A DNA stretch of 64,000 nt, taken from the NCBI RefSeq assembly GCF_000765805.2, contig NZ_JRPD02000006.1, positions 35,373 through 99,372 on the forward strand. Reading direction: 5' to 3'. Made by a program: the position numbers and the translations under genes. Under the pieces are notes generated by a model, which searched no databases, was not told the DNA's origin, and saw only the letters and a list, made by a program, of their open reading frames with translations. Below are positions 46,244 to 55,305 of this stretch, piece by piece. The stretch is from Helicobacter muridarum. GTDB lineage: Bacteria; Campylobacterota; Campylobacteria; Campylobacterales; Helicobacteraceae. Each line of letters opens with the position of its first letter. The first letter of the stretch is position 1.

Positions 46244-48649
46244 CTATTCTCCGCTAGTTTGTAGATTTATATTACGTTTTACAACATTTAATAGATATTC
46301 TGGAGTATATGGCTTTGTAATATACTCAGTCATACCAGATTCCACGCCACGCATTCTATCTGTTTTGCTTGTTCTGCTCGTCACTGCTATGAGCGGAAGA
46401 TTCTTAAAACGATTGTATTTTCTTACTTCGCTAGCAAACGTATAGCCGTCCATGCGAGGCATTTCAATGTCTACTAACACGGCATCCAAATCATGATCAC
46501 CATTCTTAACTATTTCTAGCCCTTCTAAACCATTGCTTGCTTCAATCACGGTAATACCTAATGGTTTTAAGCATTTTTTCATAATTGCTCGGTCTGTATT
46601 GCTATCATCAATTGCTAGGACAACATAGTCACTTGGCGCACTCTTAGTTTTTGCTACTGAATTTTGAGAAATGAGATTGCTTACGCTTACCTTTACATCT
46701 TTCGCCATATCCATCATAGCGGCTACGTCTGCTATAAGAGTAATTTTTCCATCTCCTCGCACTGTAGCACCAGCTATACCTTCTGTACCTTTTAAATAGT
46801 ATCCTAATGACTTAATAACTACTTCTTCTTGCCCAATTAGATAATCTACTATTACTCCGATTTTTTGTTCAGCTAAACCAATAATTACAACATATACTTC
46901 ATTAAGACTTTCTAATACTGAATCTACTTTAAATATATCTGCTAAGCGAACTAAGCTTAATACTTCATTTCTTAACCTTAGCACACTTTTACCATCAACA
47001 GTATAGATTTCCTCTTGAGAAACGCGAACTGTTTCTAATACAGAGCTTAATGGAATAGCATAATATTCTTCTTGTACGCCAACAAGTAATGCTTGCATAA
47101 TGGCTAGCGTAAGTGGTATTTTAAGTTTTTGTGTAGTGCCAACACCTTTTTCAGAATCTACTTCAATAATCCCATTTAGTTTTTCCACATTTGTTTTTAC
47201 TACATCCATTCCAACACCTCGACCACTTACATTAGTAATAGTAGCCGCAGTGGAGAACCCAGGTCTAAAGATAATTCCAAATGCTTCCTTGTCGCTCATA
47301 CTATCTACATCTCTTTCGCTAAGCAAGCCTTTTTCAATTGCTTTTGCTTTTAGCATATCTGCATCAAGCCCTTTTCCATCATCTTTAATTTCGATTACGA
47401 TATGATTGCCTTCATTGTATGCTTTTAGCTCCACAGTTCCTGTCTCGCTCTTGCCATTTGCCTTACGAACATCAGGTGTTTCAATTCCATGGTCGCATGA
47501 ATTTCGTATTATATGTATGAGCGGATCGCCAATTTCTTCTACGATTGATTTATCTAATTCAGTTTCTTCTCCACTAATTATTAGATCTATGTTTTTTCCT
47601 AATTCACGGCTCAAATCTCTAACCATTCTAGGAAATTTGCTAAATACCTTTCCAACTGGTAACATTCGAGTTTTCATTACCGCTAATTGCAAGTCGGTTG
47701 TAACTGTGCTAATAGAGCTAACTACTTGGTTAAGCTCTTCTAAGAATTTTTCACCATCATATCTCTCTTCTACATCACCATAGATTCTAATTAGTCTATT
47801 TTTACCAAGCACAAGTTCCCCAATAAGATTCATCAAGTGATCTAATCGTTTGACATCTACTCTTACAGTTGGTTCAACAGCAACAGAAGGTGCTTTTTGA
47901 GCATTATCTTTTGGCTTTGCTTGTGGTTTGGGAGCTGGCTTTGCAGCTTGTTCAGCTGATGGCTTTGCTTCTGGTTTAGTTGGTTTTGGTGCTTCTTTTT
48001 GGGCATTCGCCTCTTCTTTTCGTTTTTCCTCTCTTCGTTTTTTGTCTTCTGCTTGTCTTTTTGCTAAAAGTCGTTCAATTTCTGCTTCTACTTCATCCGC
48101 AGACATATTTGCATAATCTAGTTCTTCTTCGCTTGATTCTTCAGTTGTATTATCACTAGAAGGAGCTTCAACTTGTTCTGGCTGATTAGTTGGGGCTGGT
48201 TTGGCTTGAGCTGCTTGTTGTGTTTCTGAGTCTAAATCTCCATCATCTGGTCCTGTGCCTTTTGATATTGCTTGTAATTTCTTCACACAGTCGCCAACAT
48301 CAATTCCACTGTCAGCATCCGTACCATTATCTCTAATTACGTTAAGAAGTGCTTTCATGAGATCTATGGATTCCAAAATTACGTCCATTATATCTGGTGT
48401 AATCTTTAGCTCTCCTCTTCGTGCTTTGTTTAGCACATCCTCCATATTATGAGTTAAGTGAGTAAGAACATCGAAGTTCAAAAATGAGCTAGAACCCTTA
48501 ATAGTATGCGCTACCCTAAAGATTCTATTAAGTAAATCTAAATCCTCAGGATTATTTTCTAATTCTACCAAATCTTGGTCTAATTGTTCGACCATTTCAA
48601 AGGCTTCTATTAGGAAATCCTCCATTATTTCTTGCATATCATCATTCAT
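46244..48649 (-). CDS. cheA: Chemotaxis histidine kinase CheA with C-terminal receiver (CheAY)
   Basis: 801 aa. Domains: HPt with phospho-His48 (RVAHTIKGSS), a long Lys/Ala/Pro/Glu-rich linker (about 150-265) in place of a clear P2, dimerisation and HATPase (about 270-520, with IRNSCDHGIE and GRGVGMDVV), a CheW-like domain (about 525-655), and a receiver (about 675-801) with DDSN and phospho-Asp in VLVDIEMPRMDG. The fused receiver is usual for Campylobacterota and acts as a phosphate sink. Lies between cheV and cheW on one strand. Confidence 0.96.
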   Translation of the reverse strand: MNDDMQEIMEDFLIEAFEMVEQLDQDLVELENNPEDLDLLNRIFRVAHTIKGSSSFLNFDVLTHLTHNMEDVLNKARRGELKITPDIMDVILESIDLMKALLNVIRDNGTDADSGIDVGDCVKKLQAISKGTGPDDGDLDSETQQAAQAKPAPTNQPEQVEAPSSDNTTEESSEEELDYANMSADEVEAEIERLLAKRQAEDKKRREEKRKEEANAQKEAPKPTKPEAKPSAEQAAKPAPKPQAKPKDNAQKAPSVAVEPTVRVDVKRLDHLMNLIGELVLGKNRLIRIYGDVEERYDGEKFLEELNQVVSSISTVTTDLQLAVMKTRMLPVGKVFSKFPRMVRDLSRELGKNIDLIISGEETELDKSIVEEIGDPLIHIIRNSCDHGIETPDVRKANGKSETGTVELKAYNEGNHIVIEIKDDGKGLDADMLKAKAIEKGLLSERDVDSMSDKEAFGIIFRPGFSTAATITNVSGRGVGMDVVKTNVEKLNGIIEVDSEKGVGTTQKLKIPLTLAIMQALLVGVQEEYYAIPLSSVLETVRVSQEEIYTVDGKSVLRLRNEVLSLVRLADIFKVDSVLESLNEVYVVIIGLAEQKIGVIVDYLIGQEEVVIKSLGYYLKGTEGIAGATVRGDGKITLIADVAAMMDMAKDVKVSVSNLISQNSVAKTKSAPSDYVVLAIDDSNTDRAIMKKCLKPLGITVIEASNGLEGLEIVKNGDHDLDAVLVDIEMPRMDGYTFASEVRKYNRFKNLPLIAVTSRTSKTDRMRGVESGMTEYITKPYTPEYLLNVVKRNINLQTSGE

Positions 48650-48713
48650 TAAAACACCTCACAGAATAGTTGTTTAGTCGCTAGATTATAACACAAAAAG
48701 AATTGTTTATATG

Positions 48714-49658
48714 TTATTCTAGTATTTTTGATATTTCTTCGTAGAAGACTTTGGCATCAAATTTGACCAAATACGCATCTACTCCTATATTCTTACTTTT
48801 TTCTGCACTAAATTTATCACAGATTGAAGAGTTAAATATTAGCGGTATAGTTTGGAATCTTTTATCATTTTTTATATATTCAGCAAAGTTAAATCCGTCC
48901 ATTTTGGGCATTTCAATATCAGAAACAATAAATCTAATGTAAGATGATATATTATCCTCATGCTCTTTATAGAGTTCATTTAACATTTGGATTGCCATAC
49001 TACCATCATGTGCCTCTAGCACTACAAATCCCATTTTTTTCAGGTTTTTCTTTAATAAGGCTCTAGCTACAGTGCTATCATCTACTATTAAAACATTCCC
49101 ATCAAATTTTTTAAATACATCTCCTAACTCTTTTTTCTCTTGTTGGTCTCCATAGAAGTCAAGATCATCTATAATTCCCTCTAAGTCTAGAATCAGTAAT
49201 GTCTTGCCGTCCTCTATTCTTGTGGTTCCTGTTATCTTGCTTCTCTCTAAATTGTGGCTATTGGAGCTAAATCTAGCGGCTTGCACATTATCCCATGTGA
49301 TACGTCTTATAAGTTTTGCTTCATGTACTAAGAATCCGATCTTTAGATTGTTAAATTCCGCAATGATTATACGCTTGCTTTGCAGGGGTATTTTTGCTTC
49401 TCTTTCCTTAATATTTAGCCAAGCTGCCAAATCTACAAGTGGTATAATTATTCCACGCAGATCAAACACACCAAGGACATAATCAGGACTAGCAGGTAGG
49501 TCAAATGTCTCAGTCATTTGAATAATCTCTTGAACCTTGGCTACATTAATACCATAAATGCCTTCGTATATCTCTCCATTAATTTCCTCGTTTATACGAA
49601 AATCAACTAGCTCTATACCGTTTGATGAAACCCTATTAACACTTTTTTCTTTGTCCAT
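48714..49658 (-). CDS. cheV: Chemotaxis protein CheV (CheW plus receiver)
   Basis: 314 aa. CheW-like domain (about 1-165) followed by a receiver (about 185-314) with VDDSTVARALL and phospho-Asp in IVSDIEMPKMDG. CheV proteins couple receptors to CheA and modulate signalling by phosphorylation. The start has AGGAA upstream and lies 23 bases inside the end of the phosphoesterase gene. H. pylori has its cheV3 in the same place upstream of cheA. Confidence 0.94.
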   Translation of the reverse strand: MDKEKSVNRVSSNGIELVDFRINEEINGEIYEGIYGINVAKVQEIIQMTETFDLPASPDYVLGVFDLRGIIIPLVDLAAWLNIKEREAKIPLQSKRIIIAEFNNLKIGFLVHEAKLIRRITWDNVQAARFSSNSHNLERSKITGTTRIEDGKTLLILDLEGIIDDLDFYGDQQEKKELGDVFKKFDGNVLIVDDSTVARALLKKNLKKMGFVVLEAHDGSMAIQMLNELYKEHEDNISSYIRFIVSDIEMPKMDGFNFAEYIKNDKRFQTIPLIFNSSICDKFSAEKSKNIGVDAYLVKFDAKVFYEEISKILE

Positions 49659-50475
49659 TATCGTTTCCTACTTTTGTAATCAATGTATATGTTTTTGTGA
49701 AATATGAAGATGGCAATGCCACATATTGTATATTATCTTGTTCTATAGACTTCCCGATATGAAAATGTCCCTCAATAATGCAAAAATTATTATAGATTGA
49801 TTTTTTATCTCTAGTCAGTGGCAAGATAATATGCTTTTGATATTGCATTATTCTTTCAAGCATAAATTCTCTAAAATCAGATCGATAAAATGAAAACTCT
49901 CCAATCATTCTCTGGCTAACTCTATATGCTACATTACGGTAGATTATACCACAACTTAATTTATCGAGCATTCTAAAAATGCCTATCAATATATTACTGC
50001 TCAAAATTTTTCTGTATGTATTATAGAGCGGGTTTATCCACAAATCTCCATGTGCTAATATACAAGCATCACCCTTCCAGTTATTAAGAATAATTGGTTG
50101 CATTTGGTATTCATAGATTCTTATATTGCCTGGTTTGTATTCTACATTGTGGGCTAGATTTTTAGTGAAGCAAAGTTTTGTTTTTGTGCCTTGTTCCCAT
50201 ATATATTTCAATTTGAAGTCATGATTTCCCTCTATGAATATTATTTCATTGTTAAAACTTAGCTCACAAATAACGCGTATTAATTCTTCATTTTGTGCTT
50301 GGCTGCTTTGTAAGGCTCCAACCAGTAAGTGGAAGATGTCTCCCATTAGAAAGATTTGTTTGCCTTTAGGAATCTCAAGGAATGATTCTATTAGCTTTAT
50401 ATCTCCCTGTTTGAAATGAGAATCTGCAATGAATACTGCATCTTCTTGCATTATTATATCTCTTATGAAAGTCAT
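49636..50475 (-). CDS. LpxH-like UDP-2,3-diacylglucosamine diphosphatase (metallophosphoesterase)
   Basis: 279 aa from the ATG at 50475, chosen for GGGGAT upstream; ATGs at 50499 and 50451 are also in frame. Calcineurin-type metal motifs: FIADSH (about residue 14), MGDIFH, EGNHDF and AHGDLW, then GHFHIG near the end. In the lipid A pathway LpxH removes UMP from UDP-2,3-diacylglucosamine. The motif GDIFH departs from the common GDxxD form, so the substrate is not proven. The gene overlaps cheV by 23 bases, an order kept in H. pylori. Confidence 0.78.
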   Translation of the reverse strand: MTFIRDIIMQEDAVFIADSHFKQGDIKLIESFLEIPKGKQIFLMGDIFHLLVGALQSSQAQNEELIRVICELSFNNEIIFIEGNHDFKLKYIWEQGTKTKLCFTKNLAHNVEYKPGNIRIYEYQMQPIILNNWKGDACILAHGDLWINPLYNTYRKILSSNILIGIFRMLDKLSCGIIYRNVAYRVSQRMIGEFSFYRSDFREFMLERIMQYQKHIILPLTRDKKSIYNNFCIIEGHFHIGKSIEQDNIQYVALPSSYFTKTYTLITKVGNDNGQRKKC

Positions 50476-50579
50476 GTTATCCCCAAGTAAAATCTTCATT
50501 CTATTATAGAATCCATGAATTAGTCCTTAATTGTGATATACTATAGTATGGATATCGGAGTTATTATGAAGGAGATATT

Positions 50580-50780
50580 ATGGAGCTTATTATCAATGGG
50601 GAGATAAAAACATTTAGTAATAATATTTCCATCTCTAATCTATTAAAAGAGCTTAGCATAGAGGAAAGAGTTGTAGCCATTTCGCTAAATTTGGATATAG
50701 TAAAAAAAGAATTATGGGATCAGACTATATTAAAGGACAATGATAGACTAGAGTTATTGCAATTTATGAGCGGTGGGTAA
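50580..50780 (+). CDS. thiS: Sulfur carrier protein ThiS
   Basis: 66 aa. Ubiquitin-like MoaD/ThiS protein with the required C-terminal Gly-Gly (LLQFMSGG). ThiF adenylates this end and ThiS carries the sulfur for the thiazole ring of thiamine. AAGGAG precedes the ATG. It stands alone: no thiG, thiF or thiH adjoins it, and no TPP riboswitch motif was seen upstream. Confidence 0.9.
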   Translation: MELIINGEIKTFSNNISISNLLKELSIEERVVAISLNLDIVKKELWDQTILKDNDRLELLQFMSGG

Positions 50781-51015
50781 ATCTTAATTAGGAGTTGTGA
50801 CTTTGTTGTAATAGCTTGTAAAATTTACTCAAAAGGTTCAAATAGATTTTTTGAGCAGTTGAATTTTGTCAGCTAAATTATATGTTACTAGATATTGGTA
50901 TTTGGCAATATGCTAAGCCTAAAGTATGAGATTAGAGTTTTATTGTCAATTTTTAAGCATTTGAGATAAATATCATTCAAGACTCCAATACAATATTTAT
51001 AGTAAATCCTAATTT

Positions 51016-52743
51016 CTAATAGTTTATTTGTAGCTTAGACATATCAATACCGCTGCGCTCAAGATTTGTTGCTGTGTCATTAGTACTTGTGTATAAATTT
51101 GTAATACCCTGCACTCGAGATATTAATAAGTTGCTTGTAGTCTCACTAGATGTAAGGCTGCTTCCTACATACAATGTAGTGAGTTTAACTCCACCAAGTC
51201 TAATATCCTCTTGTTTGTTGTTGATTATAGGTTTCACACCCCACGCGCTGTGGGCCACAATTGCCCTTTTTTTGCCTTCAATAGTTTTGTAGCCTATGTA
51301 TAGCATAATATGTCCGCGAAGCCAAATTATACTGCCAAATGGAATTCCATGTTCTATGATATATTTTTCTTTATCCTTATTATTCATATTTGATAAATCA
51401 GTGAATCCTCCACCAAATTTTGCCTGTGCTGCTGAATTTCTAGGCAGGAACACCCCAAATGTAGCAAAACTATCTCTAGTGAAAGCACTGCAATCTCTAT
51501 TACCAAATAATCCTCCCCAACCATATTTTTGCCCTATCATACTATTGATAATGTTTGCCATATCTTTGTGCGTAAAAGGCAATGGAAAATCTGCAAATAG
51601 AGATGAGTTAAAGTCCACCTCGCGAATTTGTGCATAGTTGTTTATGTCTTTGTAAAATGTAATTAGTTTTTTATATTTTTTGTCGTATGGGAATATTTGC
51701 CCAATTCTTGCATCTAATATCCATTGTGACTTAGAATATACGGGCACAAAGTCCTTGTTTGGAATCTTATAATCTTCAAATTGTAAGATTTTTCTTTGTG
51801 TGTTTTTATCTACAAAAGCAATATTACGTGTATCTATCCAGCCTAAAACATACGGAGCTTGAACGTGTGCAAATCGTCCATCTTTGCTGAAATGAGTTAT
51901 AGCTAAAGGTGTCCCTTCAAAGACTAAGCTATATTGCCATCTATCAAAAGGGAAGTCGCTAGCATTTTTATATCTAGGTTTATTGCTTGGCACACCTCGA
52001 ATAGATGTAGCTTCTATTACAATGGCGTTTTTTGGATTCTTTAGGAATTCAGAGATATTCATATTATCTATAATGTTGCTAAATTCTTCTAAGGTATTTG
52101 GCATTAAATTCTCTCCGACCCCAAGCAAAGAGTTTATTTTATTTTCTAATTCAGAAATATCATCATTGTATTTTTTTAGTAGTTTTTTGTAGTTTTTAGC
52201 ATTTTTATTTGGTGGATTTTTCTTTAGTTTTTTTAATTGATCTGAATATTCTAAGGCATTTTGTAATGATGGTAAGATATAAAATACATTTTCTTTATCA
52301 GTGTTAATGTTGCTTGGATTCCAGACTGCGTAGAATTTATCTAGATATTCTTGCTTGCCATATTTTTGCATAGTGTCAGTAGTAAAACTGCTTACATCGC
52401 TATCTATTGAGATTGCGGCTTTTTTATGATCTAGATAGAAGGATTGGAATCTAAAATTGCTGCTTGCTTTGATTTCTGTGCTATTGGTAGAATGGTTCAT
52501 ATTTGATAGTATATTGTGATTTATGCTATCTGCAAACAAGCCTATTGGAGCACCCAAAAGCAAAGATGTCGAAAACAAAAACAAAATATATTTAGTTTTG
52601 CTTAAGTTTTTTAGATTTTTAATGTTCTTAAAACCATTTAGATTCTTATTGTCTTTAGGATTTTTAGCATTTTGTGTAAATATAAGTCTTTTTTTGTTTA
52701 TTAATTGCTCAAGGTATTTGGCATATAATGCTGCTAGATTCAT
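51016..52743 (-). CDS. NlpC/P60 peptidase with SH3-like domains
   Basis: 575 aa. A charged N-terminus of about 50 residues precedes a helix (about 52-70) acting as signal or anchor. A middle region with SH3b-like domains (about 230-345, including WQYSLVFEGTPLAITHFSKDG) precedes the C40 catalytic domain: NRDCSAFTRD (Cys near residue 418), GHIMLYIG and VAHSAWG supplying His residues. Such enzymes cut gamma-D-Glu-meso-DAP bonds in peptidoglycan. The ATG overlaps the end of the ArsC-like gene by four bases, and AAGGAG lies ahead. Cell-shape or daughter-cell separation role is likely by family. Confidence 0.88.
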   Translation of the reverse strand: MNLAALYAKYLEQLINKKRLIFTQNAKNPKDNKNLNGFKNIKNLKNLSKTKYILFLFSTSLLLGAPIGLFADSINHNILSNMNHSTNSTEIKASSNFRFQSFYLDHKKAAISIDSDVSSFTTDTMQKYGKQEYLDKFYAVWNPSNINTDKENVFYILPSLQNALEYSDQLKKLKKNPPNKNAKNYKKLLKKYNDDISELENKINSLLGVGENLMPNTLEEFSNIIDNMNISEFLKNPKNAIVIEATSIRGVPSNKPRYKNASDFPFDRWQYSLVFEGTPLAITHFSKDGRFAHVQAPYVLGWIDTRNIAFVDKNTQRKILQFEDYKIPNKDFVPVYSKSQWILDARIGQIFPYDKKYKKLITFYKDINNYAQIREVDFNSSLFADFPLPFTHKDMANIINSMIGQKYGWGGLFGNRDCSAFTRDSFATFGVFLPRNSAAQAKFGGGFTDLSNMNNKDKEKYIIEHGIPFGSIIWLRGHIMLYIGYKTIEGKKRAIVAHSAWGVKPIINNKQEDIRLGGVKLTTLYVGSSLTSSETTSNLLISRVQGITNLYTSTNDTATNLERSGIDMSKLQINY

Positions 52744-53153
52744 ATTATGTTCTCCTTGTTATATTTTATGTCTCTTATTAGATTTTCTAGCTGTTCTAAT
52801 CCTATTGCTATCTTAGTAGTCTCTCCTTCTAGGATTACTAATGGTCTCTTTATAATAGAGGGATTATTTATAATCATTTCTTCGCTTATATCACTGGCAT
52901 TTTTAATATGTGCAAAATCTTTGCTTAACTTTCTATATGTTGTGCCTCTTGTGTTTATAATATTAGCTAAACCATGATCATCTTGTGTTTTGCTTTGCAA
53001 GTTTTTAGTTAAGGATTCTAGAAATGATGACTCTAGTGTTTGCTTTTTGTAATCAACAAATTCATACTCTATATCCGCATTTTTTAGAATCTCAAATGCT
53101 TTTTTCATGCTATTACATGTTTTGATTCCATATATTGTTACTTTGCTTTGCAT
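52740..53153 (-). CDS. ArsC/Spx/YffB-family thioredoxin-fold protein
   Basis: 137 aa. Thioredoxin fold with Cys13 followed by KK (CNSMKK), typical of the ArsC/Spx/MgsR and YffB group; no second Cys in a CxxC, and the C-terminal RPLVILEG segment is conserved. In arsenate reductases three Cys and a glutaredoxin are used; with one N-terminal Cys this is more likely a YffB-like reductase or a regulator. It sits between murD (20 bases away) and the NlpC/P60 gene in one transcription unit. Confidence 0.8.
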   Translation of the reverse strand: MQSKVTIYGIKTCNSMKKAFEILKNADIEYEFVDYKKQTLESSFLESLTKNLQSKTQDDHGLANIINTRGTTYRKLSKDFAHIKNASDISEEMIINNPSIIKRPLVILEGETTKIAIGLEQLENLIRDIKYNKENII

Positions 53154-53172
53154 GATTTTTCCTTTTACTTGA

Positions 53173-54735
53173 TTAAAATATCTCTCTCATAAGCAGCCAA
53201 AACTCCTCTCCTCTTTGCTTATATGAAGGATATTGGTCGATACTAGCGCATGCAGGTGATAGCATTATTGCTATATTTTGATTTGATATTTCATTACCTG
53301 TTTGTAATATTGTGCATAAATCTTTAGATATTTCTTCCATAGCTTGCCTTAGTGTTTTGCAAAATTTAGCTTCAATATCAAGTTTTTGACATTCAAGCAT
53401 AATGTCTTTGCCGTCTTTGCCTATGCTAAAAACTTTGATTTTATGTTGTTTTATATATTCGTATAGTATATTTAGTTTTGCCCCTTTGGCATCTCCTCCA
53501 AGTATTAAGTAGAGGTTATAGATATTATAGGATTTTATTGCTGCTAGGGTTGCATGTGGGTTTGTGCCTTTTGAATCGTTAATAAAAAGCAAATTATTAT
53601 GAATTCTCTCTTGGATTCTATATTCGCCAATTTTATACTTATCAATTAGACTAATATCCGTTCTAATTCCAGCAAAACTGGTTCCTGCTACGCTCATAGC
53701 GAAATCGAGTTTAAATGGCTCTTTAAATAGATTTGCATATTTGCTAGGAATTGCAAAATATTCACATAAATGTTTGGAATCTTTATATGCGAAAATATTA
53801 ATATTTGCTAGATCTATAATCTTTTTGGCAAAATCATATTGATAAAGATCTTTAGGAATGATTGCGAATAGATTCTTTGCATTGCCAGATTTGCTCATTA
53901 TATCTAATATATTTATCTTGTCCATTATATAGTTTTCATAACTGCCATGCCAACTAATGTGGTCTTGGCTTAATGGAAGCAATATATATAGATTTGGCAT
54001 GGCGAAGTTACTCCAATGTAGGCTAAATGAGCTAGTTTCAAGCACCCATATATTTGCTTTCATGATATTTTTGTAATTATTATTTTCTTGTTTTGTGTCT
54101 TGGTAATGCAGAGAGCTAGGCAGCAAATACTTAGCACATCTTTTATCTTTTTCTTGATTCTCATTGTTGTTTATATTTTGTGTATTGATACAGTAGTTAA
54201 AAAGCATGTTAAGACTATAATCAATACTATTGTTTAGGTTTTTGTAGTCCAAGAGATTAACTAATGGTGTTCCAATATTACCACCAGCTTTTGCTTGTAA
54301 CAATAGGGTGCTAATCTCTGTGGTTGTAGTCTTACCATTTGTTCCACTAATCCATATTGTGTATGGTCTATCTATAAACTTATCATGCTGCAAAAGAAAA
54401 TACACAAAGTCATATTCACTAATAATATTGTTGAAGAATCTAAGATATGGCATATTTGGATTAATTCCCGGACTAATAATACTAATAGAGTTAATGATAT
54501 GATTGTTGTTTATAGAGTCATTTAGTGGATAGTAGCAATTTTTATCATTTTTTTCTGTGCAGATTCCCATGCTATGCTCTAATTCGCATTGTTTAGCACT
54601 ATCTACCAAAAATTTAGAATCATATATATGGCAGTGTATATTGTAATAGTTAAGTAGTTCTACTATTGGCTTGGTTGTGATGCCATATCCTATTATGTTT
54701 ACTATTTGTAATGTGCTACATTCTATGCCCATCAT
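53173..54735 (-). CDS. murD: UDP-N-acetylmuramoyl-L-alanine:D-glutamate ligase MurD
   Basis: 520 aa, somewhat longer than the usual 430-450. Rossmann-like N-terminal domain (IVNIIGYGITTKPIVELL), then the Mur ligase ATP loop GTNGKTTTT (near residue 130), a central block, and the C-terminal ligase domain with NDSKGTNPHATLAAI and LGGDAKG. MurD adds D-Glu to UDP-MurNAc-L-Ala. The extra length is a low-complexity Asn-rich insert (about 180-225). Starts with ATGATG after AAAGGAG. First gene of a unit with the ArsC-like and NlpC/P60 genes. Confidence 0.93.
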   Translation of the reverse strand: MMGIECSTLQIVNIIGYGITTKPIVELLNYYNIHCHIYDSKFLVDSAKQCELEHSMGICTEKNDKNCYYPLNDSINNNHIINSISIISPGINPNMPYLRFFNNIISEYDFVYFLLQHDKFIDRPYTIWISGTNGKTTTTEISTLLLQAKAGGNIGTPLVNLLDYKNLNNSIDYSLNMLFNYCINTQNINNNENQEKDKRCAKYLLPSSLHYQDTKQENNNYKNIMKANIWVLETSSFSLHWSNFAMPNLYILLPLSQDHISWHGSYENYIMDKINILDIMSKSGNAKNLFAIIPKDLYQYDFAKKIIDLANINIFAYKDSKHLCEYFAIPSKYANLFKEPFKLDFAMSVAGTSFAGIRTDISLIDKYKIGEYRIQERIHNNLLFINDSKGTNPHATLAAIKSYNIYNLYLILGGDAKGAKLNILYEYIKQHKIKVFSIGKDGKDIMLECQKLDIEAKFCKTLRQAMEEISKDLCTILQTGNEISNQNIAIMLSPACASIDQYPSYKQRGEEFWLLMREIF

Positions 54736-54765
54736 TACTCCTTTAATAACAAATAATATGAAACA

Positions 54766-55194
54766 TTAAATATCAAAACTTGCAGTTCTTGTAAGCTTGC
54801 AGAATTTTACTCCATATAGTCCGCCAATTTCTAAGCTAAGAGATTCTATATCTTGTTTATTTCCTGTTATAACAATTGTCTCTAAACAATTATTTGAATC
54901 TATATGTATATGTGTATTACAAATGATATTTACTCCAGCATTATGCTGTATTTCATTTAGACGTTGATTTAGCCCATTTTTATGATGATCATATACTAGC
55001 ACTAGCACCCCTAGAAAGCCATTGCTATTTTTTTTATCTTCCCATTTGGAATCAACTAACTTTTCTCGTATTAAATCTCTAATTAATTCAGAACGAGACT
55101 GATAGGCATTTTGAGTAATTTTAGAATCTAGCTCTTGCAGTAAATTTGCAGGTAAGGAGACTGAGAATCTAATGATTTGGTTATTATCTAGCAT
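54766..55194 (-). CDS. nikR: Nickel-responsive regulator NikR
   Basis: 142 aa. Ribbon-helix-helix DNA-binding domain (residues 7-45, IIRFSVSLP) and an ACT-like nickel-sensing domain. Nickel ligands are visible as His84, His95, His97 and Cys103 (THIHID, NNCLET). In H. pylori NikR is a global nickel and iron regulator controlling urease, nickel uptake and iron genes. A perfect palindrome lies 10 bases upstream of the start codon and could be its own operator. murD begins 31 bases further downstream on the same strand. Confidence 0.95.
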   Translation of the reverse strand: MLDNNQIIRFSVSLPANLLQELDSKITQNAYQSRSELIRDLIREKLVDSKWEDKKNSNGFLGVLVLVYDHHKNGLNQRLNEIQHNAGVNIICNTHIHIDSNNCLETIVITGNKQDIESLSLEIGGLYGVKFCKLTRTASFDI

Positions 55195-55203
55195 ACTTAC
55201 TTC

Positions 55204-55222
55204 TTACATAATAGTTATGTAA
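55204..55222. promoter_or_regulatory. Perfect palindrome upstream of nikR, putative operator
   Basis: TTACATAA-TAG-TTATGTAA: two eight-base arms that pair exactly around a three-base centre. The octamer ACATAATA recurs at 55233-55240, 27 bases from the copy inside the palindrome. It overlaps the expected nikR leader or promoter. AT-rich dyads of this kind are typical NikR or Fur targets, but neither assignment is proven. Confidence 0.5.
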
Positions 55223-55305
55223 AAATTCTATCACATAATACTATTTTTAAAAAGCCATTTTTGAAAAAATGCTATTTTTTATAATTTTCTTCATTGCTTG
55301 GTTTT

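Noticed and set aside
50500..50579. TPP riboswitch before thiS
   Set aside because: The 80-base gap is too short and lacks the conserved CTGAGA/ACCTG elements.
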